This document shows, one piece after another, positions 1 through 10,037 of a stretch of 14,887 bases of DNA. The notes under the pieces are model-generated. The model was not told where the DNA came from. It did no database searches and saw only the letters and a program-made list of their open reading frames with translations. Position 1 is the first letter of the stretch. Every line of letters starts with the position of its first letter. Made by a program: the position numbers and the translations under genes. The DNA lies in the NCBI GenBank assembly GCA_036380835.1, contig DASVDZ010000025.1, positions 1-14,887 on the forward strand. Direction: 5' to 3'. This stretch comes from DASQJL01 sp036380835. GTDB lineage: Bacteria > Eisenbacteria > RBG-16-71-46 > SZUA-252.

Positions 1-23
1 CCCCGCTACGACCGCTCTCCATC

Positions 24-500
24 GTGGATCCGCGGTATTTTCCCGTGATGGGCGTGGAAACCCGCCGAGCATCCCGAATCATCGCCGTCGATCGTGAGGG
101 GCGGGTGCTGCTCTTCCAGTTCGCCCGCGCGAGCGGCGAGCGCTACTGGGCCACGCCGGGTGGGGGTCTCGAGGAAGGGGAGTCCTTCGAGGAGGCCGCG
201 GCCCGCGAGGCTCGGGAGGAGCTCGGCGTCGATGCGGTCGGCCTGGTGCCCCTGTGGGAGCGGACGGCCGAATTCCCCTTCGCGGGCCGGTCCGTGCTGC
301 AACGAGAGAAGTACTTCCTCCTTCTAGTCCCGATCCCGGAATTCTCCGAGGCCGTCCTCGCGGTCCAGCGCGAGGAGGGGATCAGCAAGCCTCGCTGGTG
401 GACCGTGGGCGAGCTCGCTCACGCCCAGGAGACGGTCTTCCCGGAATCGCTCGCGGCGCTCCTGCGAGGGATCCGGATCCCGCCGGGCGCGGGAAGCTAG
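24..500 (+). CDS. Nudix hydrolase
   Basis: 158-residue single-domain Nudix hydrolase, expected to hydrolyse a nucleoside-diphosphate-linked (X) substrate in the cytoplasm. A complete Nudix box is visible around residues 47-69: GGLEEGE, seven residues, then REAREELGV, fitting GX5EX7REUXEEXGU, with the Glu pair that binds Mg2+. The substrate cannot be read from the sequence. The start is uncertain: a GTG lies at 24 and an in-frame ATG at 48, neither with a convincing Shine-Dalgarno, and the frame is open to the left edge, so the true start could lie outside the window. The stop TAG (498-500) shares CTAG with the stop of the convergent oxidoreductase gene. The fold is certain; the function is only generic. 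Confidence 0.88.
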   Translation: MDPRYFPVMGVETRRASRIIAVDREGRVLLFQFARASGERYWATPGGGLEEGESFEEAAAREAREELGVDAVGLVPLWERTAEFPFAGRSVLQREKYFLLLVPIPEFSEAVLAVQREEGISKPRWWTVGELAHAQETVFPESLAALLRGIRIPPGAGS

Positions 501-1705
501 CGCGCCCCCGCCTCCTCGAAGATCCGGCCTACGTTCTCCGGCGAGAAGAACTCGGCCGGCGACGTCACTCCCGCGTTGACCCGCGCGAATCCGTCCATCG
601 CCTTCTGGTTCCCGTGCACGGCGCCCAGCACCTGGCGCAACTGGGGCGGCGGCGGCTCGAGCGTCGCGAGCTGGCAGGTGAACTCGAAGATCGGATAGAC
701 CCGCTCGTCGCGCGCCCGCTGGTATTCGCCCATCGCCTCGTCGAAGGGGCGCGCGCCGGACAGCGACCGGTCCAGCGCCCCGGCGCACGACTCGGCGCCC
801 AGGAACGCGTCCATGATCCCCATCGCCGTGATGTAGTCGCGGTTGTAGCCGGCGTCGCCGACGAGCGCCCATCCCGGCCCGTATGGCTTCCGGAAGTAGT
901 TCGCGACGGGCGTGCCGACGAATTTCTCTTCCCGCTTGCCGGCGCGCAACCGCTCGGAGAACGTGGGCGCCATGTCGATCATCTTCATCCAGTTGCCTTC
1001 CACGTCCTTCTTGTTCGCCTCGAACTCGGCCATGGGCCATCCGCCGACGACGAGGGTCAGCCCGTCGTTCGTCGGCCACGCGGCGAACCCCCGCTGCGGG
1101 AGCGCGTACGTCTCGAAGCGCCCCTCCATCGGGAGGCCGCTCCAGTAGGAGTAGTAGCCGGCCAGGATCGGCGGGCGCTCGTGGTACGCCTCGGGCTTCA
1201 CCTTGTCCGCGACGACGGAGTGCCGGCCGTCCGCGCCCACGACGACCCGGGCGCGCTCGGTGACCGTGGATCCGTTCTTGGCGTGGCCTCGGATGCCGGT
1301 CACGCGTCCGTCCTCGACCAGGACCTCTTCCACCGTGAACTCCTCGCGGACTTCGGCCCCCGCCTCCGAAGCGGCGTCCACGAGCAGCTTGTCCAGAACG
1401 GTGCGGCGAGGCCCGTACGCCGCCGGAGCCTCCTCGATGCCCGGGGCGCCGGAGATCGCGAACGGGCCGAAGTCGAATCGATAGGTGTCGATCGGTGGGC
1501 AGCCGGTCGCGACGAGCCGGTCGAGGAGCCCCCATCGGCGAAGGGCGGCCACTCCGGGAGGGTGCACGAGGTGCGTCGAGATCGTGTCGCTCGGGAACGA
1601 GGCCTTGTCGACGGCGAGGACCTGATACCCCTTTCGCGCGAGCAGCATCGCCGTTGGAGAGCCGGCGCAGCGCGCGCCCACGATGATGGCGTCGTAGCGC
1701 TTCAT
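497..1705 (-). CDS. NAD(P)/FAD-dependent oxidoreductase, geranylgeranyl-reductase/PHBH-like
   Basis: 402-residue flavoprotein of the FAD-binding-3/geranylgeranyl reductase-like group. The N-terminal Rossmann beta-alpha-beta motif is IIVGARCAGS (residues 7-16), a variant GxGxxG with Arg at the second Gly, as I recall it from this subfamily. VVGADGRHS (156-163) is the DG motif, and WALVGDAGY (279-287) is the GD motif that contacts the FAD ribityl chain. Full length for the family, without membrane segments. The ATG at 1703-1705 was chosen because it places the FAD motif at the usual distance from the N-terminus and has GGGGGG about 8 bases upstream; the open frame extends much further upstream but lacks family sequence there. 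It is divergent from the DinB gene. Members act as monooxygenases or reductases on isoprenoid, aromatic or halogenated substrates; which applies here is unknown. Confidence 0.85.
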   Translation of the reverse strand: MKRYDAIIVGARCAGSPTAMLLARKGYQVLAVDKASFPSDTISTHLVHPPGVAALRRWGLLDRLVATGCPPIDTYRFDFGPFAISGAPGIEEAPAAYGPRRTVLDKLLVDAASEAGAEVREEFTVEEVLVEDGRVTGIRGHAKNGSTVTERARVVVGADGRHSVVADKVKPEAYHERPPILAGYYSYWSGLPMEGRFETYALPQRGFAAWPTNDGLTLVVGGWPMAEFEANKKDVEGNWMKMIDMAPTFSERLRAGKREEKFVGTPVANYFRKPYGPGWALVGDAGYNRDYITAMGIMDAFLGAESCAGALDRSLSGARPFDEAMGEYQRARDERVYPIFEFTCQLATLEPPPPQLRQVLGAVHGNQKAMDGFARVNAGVTSPAEFFSPENVGRIFEEAGAR

Positions 1706-1720
1706 GAGCGTTTCCCCCCG

Positions 1721-1749
1721 TTGACCTGGGCCTCGAGAAGGCGCACGAT
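1721..1749 (+). promoter_or_regulatory. possible sigma-70-type promoter for the DinB-like gene
   Basis: TTGACC at 1721-1726 and CACGAT at 1744-1749 are separated by 17 bp. The -35 box is good (5 of 6) and the -10 box poor (3 of 6). It lies in the 81-bp gap between the oxidoreductase and DinB starts and points toward the DinB gene 38 bp downstream. Seen by eye only. Confidence 0.25.
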
Positions 1750-1786
1750 TGAAGCTCCACATCCACCTCGGACTCGGAGGTTCGTC

Positions 1787-2311
1787 ATGGCCCACCAGAA
1801 TGAACTCGAGACCTTCCTGAGAACCTGGGAGCACGAATCGCAGGGCGTGATCCGCGCCATGGAATCGATCCCCGGCGACAAGTACGACTTCCGCCCGGAC
1901 CCGAAGGGCCGTTCGATCGGCGAGATGGCGTGGCATCTGAGCGAGATCGACGGCTGCATCAGTTTCGGCGTGGCCGAGCGGCGCTTCGACCTCGCGGACG
2001 ACCTGCCCGAGTTGAAGCGCCCGAAGGAAGTGGACCTCCTCGCGCCGGGCTACCGCCGCGTCCACGAGCTGGCGCTCGAGCGCCTCCGTGCACTCAAGGC
2101 GGCGCATCTCGACGAGAAGGTGACCTTCTTCGACGGGTCGCCGATGACGATCCGCGACGTGCTCTGGAACGTGCTGCTCCACCACCTGATCCACCACCGC
2201 GCCCAGCTCGTGCTGCTCACGCGGCAGGCGGGAGGCCGCCCTCCGGGGCTCTACGGCCCGAACCGCGAGGAGATGCAGGCGATCCGAGAGAAGTCGGCCG
2301 CGAAGGCGTAG
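1787..2311 (+). CDS. DinB-family (DUF664/YfiT-like) metal-binding protein
   Basis: 174-residue four-helix-bundle protein of the DinB/YfiT superfamily. The expected metal-binding His triad is visible: His50 (MAWHLSEI) near the end of helix 2, and His133/His137 within LHHLIHHRAQ, matching the HxxxHRxQ ending typical of the family. The ATG at 1787 has a clear GGAGG (1776-1780) six bases upstream, so the much longer open frame running in from the left is not coding. Known family roles include damage-inducible proteins and thiol-dependent S-transferases (bacillithiol or mycothiol). Its thiol partner, if any, is not encoded nearby. It stands alone: divergent from the oxidoreductase and convergent, 15 bp apart, with the next gene. 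Confidence 0.85.
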   Translation: MAHQNELETFLRTWEHESQGVIRAMESIPGDKYDFRPDPKGRSIGEMAWHLSEIDGCISFGVAERRFDLADDLPELKRPKEVDLLAPGYRRVHELALERLRALKAAHLDEKVTFFDGSPMTIRDVLWNVLLHHLIHHRAQLVLLTRQAGGRPPGLYGPNREEMQAIREKSAAKA

Positions 2312-2326
2312 GCGGCCCGAGCCGCG

Positions 2327-2785
2327 CTACGCCGCGTCGATGGAGCTCAGCGGACGCGCGTGGAACCGCTCGTAGCCGACCGACGCGTGGTAGACCGCCC
2401 GGTCGAAGAACCGATCCAGGAGCTTCAGCAGCTCGAGCGACGCTTGGAGCTCGATCGGATTGTCCGCGAGTCCCTCGCGCTCCAGGAAGTCGAAGAGCGT
2501 CTTCTTCGTCGCGCCGATCGCCCAGATGAAGTGGCTCAGCGCGACGCCCTGCGAGGCGCGCTCCCGTCCCAGGGCGACGTATCGCTCGGCGATCTCCCAC
2601 TCGGTCCCGCTCTTCAGCCAATCGCCGAGGTTGCGGTAGATCTCGCGGGAGCGAAGCTCGAGACGATCGCGCGATACCTTGCGCATATCCGAGCATTCCT
2701 GGGACTCGAGGATCGTCGCGAAGAGGGCATCGCCGAGTTGGGCGGCGTGCGTATCTAGTAATCGGACCAGTCGTAACGAGAGCAT
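2327..2785 (-). CDS. RsbRD_N-like helical sensor protein, single domain
   Basis: 152-residue, all-helical, soluble protein. Residues about 8-110 resemble the RsbRD N-terminal domain (RsbT co-antagonist type), most clearly in the block LGRERASQGVALSHF (72-86), where the G-R-xx-A-x-QGV-xL-S signature of that domain is seen. In stressosome RsbR-type proteins this domain is followed by a STAS domain, and in some regulators by PucR-like or kinase domains; here nothing follows, so it is a stand-alone sensor-like module. Start ATG 2783-2785 has no strong Shine-Dalgarno; Met34 is an alternative start, but it would remove the first helix. The gene is convergent with the DinB gene and 99 bp from the rhodanese/MBL gene, which is read in the same direction. 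The family call is from memory of the pattern. Confidence 0.55.
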   Translation of the reverse strand: MLSLRLVRLLDTHAAQLGDALFATILESQECSDMRKVSRDRLELRSREIYRNLGDWLKSGTEWEIAERYVALGRERASQGVALSHFIWAIGATKKTLFDFLEREGLADNPIELQASLELLKLLDRFFDRAVYHASVGYERFHARPLSSIDAA

Positions 2786-2855
2786 AGGCTGGGCCTCGGA
2801 AGTCCGGCGTGGGTGCTTCCCTCTACCCCTGAGAGTACACCCTTTGGAGCCGCCC

Positions 2856-2869
2856 GGGGGAGATCCCCC
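2856..2869. other. small inverted repeat downstream of the rhodanese/MBL gene
   Basis: GGGGG and CCCCC flank the four-base loop AGAT, giving a 5-bp G:C stem. It lies 15 bp beyond the stop of the minus-strand rhodanese/MBL gene and before the RsbRD-like gene. It could slow or end transcription, but there is no T-tract in either direction. Confidence 0.25.
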
Positions 2870-2884
2870 TCGGACCTTACCGCG

Positions 2885-4039
2885 CTACGTCAGCGCGCAC
2901 TCGTTCCTGCCGCCCTCCAGCTCCTCGGCCTCGACGTCGAAGATCTCGAGGAGCCCGAGGTTCACGGTCTTGATCTTCCGGTAGGCGGCCGGGCTCGAGC
3001 CGACCCGCGTCATGACCCAGTCGGTGAACGCCTTCTCGTCGGCGATCTCGAGCGGCTCGTTCGCCGCCCGGACCGCGCCGAACGTCCTCCCGATCGATCG
3101 ATCCGACTCGCGCTCCCCGTCGTTGGCGTAGTGCGCGGGATGGATCCGGAGCGACGCCGGCCACTCGCGCCGCGCGCGCTCGAGACTCTTCCAGAGCACG
3201 GGCGTCCATTCCTCGGCCTTCCCCCCCAGATCGGGCCGGCCGATGGATCGGACGAAGACGAAGTCGCCCGTCAGCGCCACGCCGTCGCCCGCGAAGTAGG
3301 TCACGCTCCCCTCGGTGTGGCCGGGAGTGTGCATGACCCGGACCCGCGCGCCGCCGACCGGAATCTCGCTCCCTTCCTCCACGGGCGTGAACTCGATCCT
3401 GGCCGCCGTCCCGTCGTAGGGGAGGACGGCGTCGGCGGGGTGGAGGTAGTAGGGAACGCCGAGGGCCCGCGACACGGAGGGCGCCCCGCTCAGGTAGTCC
3501 GCGTGCACGTGCGTGTCGGCCACCGCGACGACGCGGTAGCCCGCGGTCCGCGCGTAGTCGAGATAGGGCTGCGCCTTCCGCGGGGGATCCACGAGCAGCG
3601 CCTCGCCGCCCGCGGCGACCAGGTACCCCACCGCGCCCTTCGCCACCCGGTCGAACTGCACCAGCTCGTCGAAGCCGGCCGGAGGCTCGAGACGCCGCGG
3701 CACGACCGTGTGGGCCCAGGCGGCCATGCCGCCCCGCAGCGACGACGCCGTGAACCCGAGGCCGTTCAGGATCAGCGCGACCTGCTTGCTGCTGTTTCCG
3801 TGCCCGCAGACCACCGCGATCGGGCCGTCGGAGGGGAGGGCTTCCTTGACCTTCGCGCCCATCGCGAGGATCCGCGATCCCCGGATGTGGACGAACCGCT
3901 CCGGCGGGACGATGTCGATCCGTCCCGCCTGGACCGCGTCCGAAGCGCGGACGTCGAGGACCCGGATCGGAACGCCCGCTTCGATGTCGCGGACCAGCTC
4001 CTCGCCCGTGATTTCTGGAATGACATGGCCCTGGCTCAT
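2885..4039 (-). CDS. rhodanese-MBL fusion, persulfide dioxygenase (ETHE1)-like
   Basis: 384-residue cytoplasmic fusion. An N-terminal rhodanese domain (about 7-115) has the active-site loop CGHGNSS with Cys78, which would carry a persulfide. The C-terminal metallo-beta-lactamase domain (about 125-345) has THVHADY (176-182), PGHTEGS (His241), TGDF (Asp259) and HPAH (300-303). By comparison with ETHE1, the mononuclear-iron ligands are His177, His241 and Asp259, all present; the second-site His of the classical HxHxDH is Tyr182, consistent with a one-iron enzyme. Expected chemistry: oxidation of glutathione or other thiol persulfide to sulfite, with sulfur transfer by the rhodanese domain. The ATG at 4037-4039 was preferred because the rhodanese fold begins directly after it; a TTG at 4076-4078 would add 13 unlike residues. 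No clear Shine-Dalgarno. Divergent from a putative sulfite/sulfate exporter, which supports a sulfur role. Confidence 0.85.
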   Translation of the reverse strand: MSQGHVIPEITGEELVRDIEAGVPIRVLDVRASDAVQAGRIDIVPPERFVHIRGSRILAMGAKVKEALPSDGPIAVVCGHGNSSKQVALILNGLGFTASSLRGGMAAWAHTVVPRRLEPPAGFDELVQFDRVAKGAVGYLVAAGGEALLVDPPRKAQPYLDYARTAGYRVVAVADTHVHADYLSGAPSVSRALGVPYYLHPADAVLPYDGTAARIEFTPVEEGSEIPVGGARVRVMHTPGHTEGSVTYFAGDGVALTGDFVFVRSIGRPDLGGKAEEWTPVLWKSLERARREWPASLRIHPAHYANDGERESDRSIGRTFGAVRAANEPLEIADEKAFTDWVMTRVGSSPAAYRKIKTVNLGLLEIFDVEAEELEGGRNECALT

Positions 4040-4040
4040 T

Positions 4041-4050
4041 CTGGCGCCAG
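4041..4050. promoter_or_regulatory. perfect 10-bp palindrome at the start of the rhodanese/MBL gene
   Basis: CTGGCGCCAG lies one base upstream of the ATG (4037-4039) of the minus-strand gene, inside the 121-bp divergent gap with the exporter gene. It could be a half-operator for a repressor or be chance in GC-rich DNA. On the minus strand TTGACG (4073-4078) and GACACT (4049-4054), 18 bp apart, form a weak promoter that would overlap it. Confidence 0.25.
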
Positions 4051-4160
4051 TGTCGCCGCTCGCACCGGGACGCGTCAAGGCTCGAGACGGGCTGGTGGCG
4101 TCCTATGGGGGGCCTACCGGCGGGCTTGAGGCGTTGGCCGATCCAGGGCAAGATGACACG

Positions 4161-5234
4161 ATGGCCCGTCGCCCCTCCCCCTCGAACGCCGTGCTTCCCG
4201 GCCTCGCGCTCACCGTCATGGTGGCGCTCGCCGCGCGCGTGATCCACCAGCAGCTCCCCGGAGGCCTTGCCGCCGCGATCGGCGAGGTCGTCATCGCCGT
4301 GTTGCTCGGCCTCCTGGTGGGCAACACGATGGCCCTCCCGGCGAACCTCGCGCCCGGGATCCGCTTCTCGTTCCACCGCGTCCTCCGGGCGGCGATCATC
4401 CTCCTCGGCGCGACCTTCTCGGTGCAACAGGTGGCGGCGATCGGGGGGAGGGCGGTCCTGCTCGTCGCCGCGCTCATGACGATCGCGCTCGTGGCGGCCC
4501 ATTTCCTCGGGCGGCTCGCGGGCGTTCCGCCCCGGCTCGCGACCCTGATCGGCGTCGGCACGGCGGTCTGCGGGAACTCGGCGATCGTGGCGACGGCCCC
4601 GGTGATCGGCGCGCGCGACGACGAGGTCTCCTTCGCGATCGCCACCAACACGCTCTTCGGAACGCTCGCGGTCTTCCTCTATCCCTTGATCGGGCACCTC
4701 TTCCACTTCGGCGATCCCGCCTTCGGGACGTGGGCGGGATCGGCCGTGAACGACACGTCCCAGGTCGTGGCGACCGGCTTCGCCTTCAGCGAGGCGGCGG
4801 GGCGCGTGGCCACGGCGGTCAAGCTGACCCGGAACGCGCTGATGGGCGCTGTGATCGTGCTGATGGGGGTTCTCCACGGGCGCGCACGCGAAGGGGTCGC
4901 GGGGGCGGCGGGAGCGCCGGGCGGCCTCTGGGTCCGCGTGAAGCAATCGCTCCCGCTCTTCGTGCTCGGATTCCTCGCGCTCGCGGCGCTGCAATCCGCG
5001 GGAGTCCTCCGCGCGCTCTCCCACGCCGCCGGGCGCGACCTGGTCGCCGACGCGCGATTCGCGGCGGGCGTGCTCATCCTGGTCGCGCTCGCCGGCGTCG
5101 GCCTCTCGACCCGGATCGACGCCATGCGACGCACGGGGCTCCGCCCCTTCTACGTGGGTCTCGCGGTGGCCACGGCGACCTCCGCCGTGAGCCTCCTCTG
5201 GATCCGGGTCCTGGGGCCCGCGACCGGTGGCTGA
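4161..5234 (+). CDS. YeiH/PSE1-family putative sulfate (sulfite) exporter
   Basis: 357-residue polytopic inner-membrane protein of the conserved hypothetical 698/YeiH family, of normal length, with about ten hydrophobic helices. Family signatures include GLLVGNT near residue 52, the helix RAAIILLGATFS near 75-86, GVGTAVCGNSAIVATAP (about 131-147), and the AVNDTSQVVATGF stretch (about 193-205). The ATG at 4161 opens the first family-like residues; only a weak AGGGCAAG precedes it. Members are annotated as putative sulfate exporters, and related genes occur beside sulfide/persulfide oxidation enzymes. Its divergent partner here is a persulfide-dioxygenase-like fusion, so export of the sulfite or sulfate made by that enzyme is a reasonable inference. 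The stop overlaps the start of the next gene by 8 bp. Confidence 0.87.
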   Translation: MARRPSPSNAVLPGLALTVMVALAARVIHQQLPGGLAAAIGEVVIAVLLGLLVGNTMALPANLAPGIRFSFHRVLRAAIILLGATFSVQQVAAIGGRAVLLVAALMTIALVAAHFLGRLAGVPPRLATLIGVGTAVCGNSAIVATAPVIGARDDEVSFAIATNTLFGTLAVFLYPLIGHLFHFGDPAFGTWAGSAVNDTSQVVATGFAFSEAAGRVATAVKLTRNALMGAVIVLMGVLHGRAREGVAGAAGAPGGLWVRVKQSLPLFVLGFLALAALQSAGVLRALSHAAGRDLVADARFAAGVLILVALAGVGLSTRIDAMRRTGLRPFYVGLAVATATSAVSLLWIRVLGPATGG

Positions 5235-6225
5235 GCCGAAGCGCGCGGCCGCGGGCGGCCTCCACCGGGAGCTTCCCCCGGGCTACTACTTCCGCCGTCC
5301 CACCATGGACGACCGCGCGGCCGTCGTGGAGCTGATGAACGCCCACGACGTGGCGGAGACGGGGGAGGCCGATTCCTCGGTGGAGGACCTGACCGCCGAC
5401 TGGACGCAGCCGCGCTTCGATCTCGAGCGGGACGCGTGGCTCGTGATCGGGCCCGACCGCCGCGTGGCCGCGTACGCGTGGACGTGGGACAAGAACCCGC
5501 ACGTGGAGATCCAGGGCGACTACTACGTCCATCCCGAGCTCAAGGACGGCGGGCTGGACGAGCCGATTCTCGCGCTCCTCGAGGCGCGCGGGCAGGAGCA
5601 TCGCGCGGCGGCCCCGCGGACGGCGCGCGTCGTCCTCCGGCTCTTCAACAACACGGTGAACGAGCCGCGCGCGGCGTTCCTCGTCGAGCGCGGGTACGGG
5701 CGGGTGCGGACCTTCTTCCGAATGGCGATCGATCTCGAGAGGGGGTTCGCGGCGCCGCGGTGGCCCGCGGGGATCGAGCCGCGGCGATACCGGCCCGGCG
5801 TGGACGACCGCGCGCTCGAGGAGGCGCTCCAGGACGCCTTCGCGGACCACTACGCGTTCGCGCGGGCCTCTCACCGCGAATGGACGGCCCGGCGCCTCGA
5901 GCACCCCGAGTTCGTCCCGGAGCTCTGCACGCTGGCGTGGGACGGGGGCGAGGCGGCGGGGGCGCTGCTTCCGTTCCGCTTCGAGGACCGGGGGTGGGTC
6001 CGCGAGCTGGGCGTCCGCCCGAAGTGGCGCGGGCGAGGCATCGGGCGCGCGCTCCTTCTCGACGCGTTCACGTCGTACGCCGCGCTCGGGCTCCGTCGCG
6101 TCGCGCTCGGGGTGGACGCGGAGAACCCAACCGGCGCGACGCAGCTCTACGAGTCGGCGGGCATGGAGGTCGTCGCCCGCTTCGACCTCTACGAAAAGGC
6201 GCTCGGCGAGGGAACGGCGTCCTAG
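5227..6225 (+). CDS. tandem-GNAT acetyltransferase
   Basis: 332-residue protein with two GNAT folds. The C-terminal copy (about 183-325) is intact: the acetyl-CoA pyrophosphate loop RPKWRGRGIGRALL (264-277) and the downstream NPTGATQLYESAGM (300-313) are textbook motifs A and B. The N-terminal copy (about 20-170) keeps the GNAT outline, ending in AAFLVERGYGRVRTFFRM, but the CoA loop is degenerate (VHPELKDGGLDEP), so it probably no longer binds CoA. The overall architecture resembles MshD-type double GNATs, but the substrate is unknown. The GTG start at 5227 lies within the end of the exporter gene (8-bp overlap), implying translational coupling. A proteobacterial-type mycothiol role should not be assumed. 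It is the last gene before a convergent junction. Confidence 0.82.
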   Translation: MAEPKRAAAGGLHRELPPGYYFRRPTMDDRAAVVELMNAHDVAETGEADSSVEDLTADWTQPRFDLERDAWLVIGPDRRVAAYAWTWDKNPHVEIQGDYYVHPELKDGGLDEPILALLEARGQEHRAAAPRTARVVLRLFNNTVNEPRAAFLVERGYGRVRTFFRMAIDLERGFAAPRWPAGIEPRRYRPGVDDRALEEALQDAFADHYAFARASHREWTARRLEHPEFVPELCTLAWDGGEAAGALLPFRFEDRGWVRELGVRPKWRGRGIGRALLLDAFTSYAALGLRRVALGVDAENPTGATQLYESAGMEVVARFDLYEKALGEGTAS

Positions 6226-6277
6226 GCCCGCGCCGCCGCCGGCCCGCCTGGGGTGTGGGCGCGCCGCCGCCCGCCCG

Positions 6278-6469
6278 CTACGCCTGCCGGAACCCCAGCT
6301 TCCTCAGGAACCACATCATCGGGCACCAGCGCGAGAACGCCGACTGGAGCAGGTTGAGCCCGACGAACGCCGTGAACGCGAGGAACCACGGGTTCACCCA
6401 GACCGCGAGCGCGACCGAGAGCAGGATGAACGTCCCCGCCACCATCCGAAGCCCTTCATCGACCGTCAT
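6278..6469 (-). CDS. YgaP-type transmembrane protein (DUF2892)
   Basis: 63-residue inner-membrane protein with two hydrophobic helices (about 8-25 and 28-46) followed by a short basic tail. GLNLLQSAFSRWCPMMWFLRKLG (37-59, in two halves: GLNLLQSAFS and RWCPMMWFLRKLG) is the DUF2892 signature, including the Cys-Pro-Met-Met turn; this is the membrane domain seen fused to rhodanese in YgaP, here free-standing. It has the best ribosome site in the window: GGAGGTGA ends about six bases before the ATG. Fifth and last gene of the efflux operon, 14 bp after the PII-like gene. Free-standing copies are common near metal or sulfur genes, but their role is not established. Confidence 0.82.
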   Translation of the reverse strand: MTVDEGLRMVAGTFILLSVALAVWVNPWFLAFTAFVGLNLLQSAFSRWCPMMWFLRKLGFRQA

Positions 6470-6483
6470 GATTCACCTCCCTT

Positions 6484-6767
6484 TCAGGCCTGCCGCTCGA
6501 CGGGCAGCAGGAACAACCGCGTGATCGTGTCGCCGGCCAGGTCGCGGCGCTCGACCAGCGCCGTGAAGAGCCGTTCCGCCGCCGCGTCCTCGTCCACGAT
6601 CACGAACGCCACCAGACCGCCGGGATGGATCCGGTCGCCGGCGTGATGCCCCGTCCGGCCGCTCCCCTCGGTCACGGGAAGGACGCTGTAGCCCTTGGCT
6701 CCCAGCTCCTCCATCTCGACGCGGATCGACGCCAGACGGGCGGCGTCCGCGACCATCCAGATCATCT

Positions 6768-6771
<4 letters not shown>
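6484..6771 (-). CDS. PII-like regulator associated with RND efflux (PII-NG/DUF3240 type)
   Basis: 95-residue ferredoxin-like protein resembling small PII-like proteins encoded beside RND pumps. MKMIWMVAD is a first strand; a helix (about 11-24) is followed by the strand YSVLPVTEG, and a T-loop-like segment GSGRTGHHAGDRIHPGG (36-52) with three His (42, 43, 49); then FVIVDEDAAAERLFTALVERR and a C-terminal strand RLFLLPVE. The order strand-helix-strand-loop-strand-helix-strand fits the PII fold. The PII residues for uridylylation (T-loop Tyr) are absent. The ATG overlaps the RND stop in ATGA and has GGAGG seven bases upstream, so it is translated with the pump. It probably senses a metal or nucleotide and acts on the pump; ligand unknown. 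Confidence 0.75.

Positions 6772-10033
<3,262 letters not shown>

Positions 10034-10037
<4 letters not shown>

Noticed and set aside
254..2311. 685-residue open frame on the plus strand across the oxidoreductase gene
   Set aside because: Only its last 174 codons (from 1787, with GGAGG upstream) look like a protein; the rest is Arg/Pro-rich antisense shadow of the flavoprotein.
2813..5024. Long open frames antisense to the rhodanese/MBL gene (2813-4129, +) and to the exporter (2877-5024, -)
   Set aside because: Their sequences are Arg/Gly/Asp-rich with no family motif and no ribosome site, while the opposite strands encode clear conserved domains.
6226..6277. Possible terminator between the convergent GNAT and YgaP-like genes
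   Set aside because: Only a 5-bp GGGCG/CGCCC stem with no T-tract in very GC-rich DNA; too weak to call.
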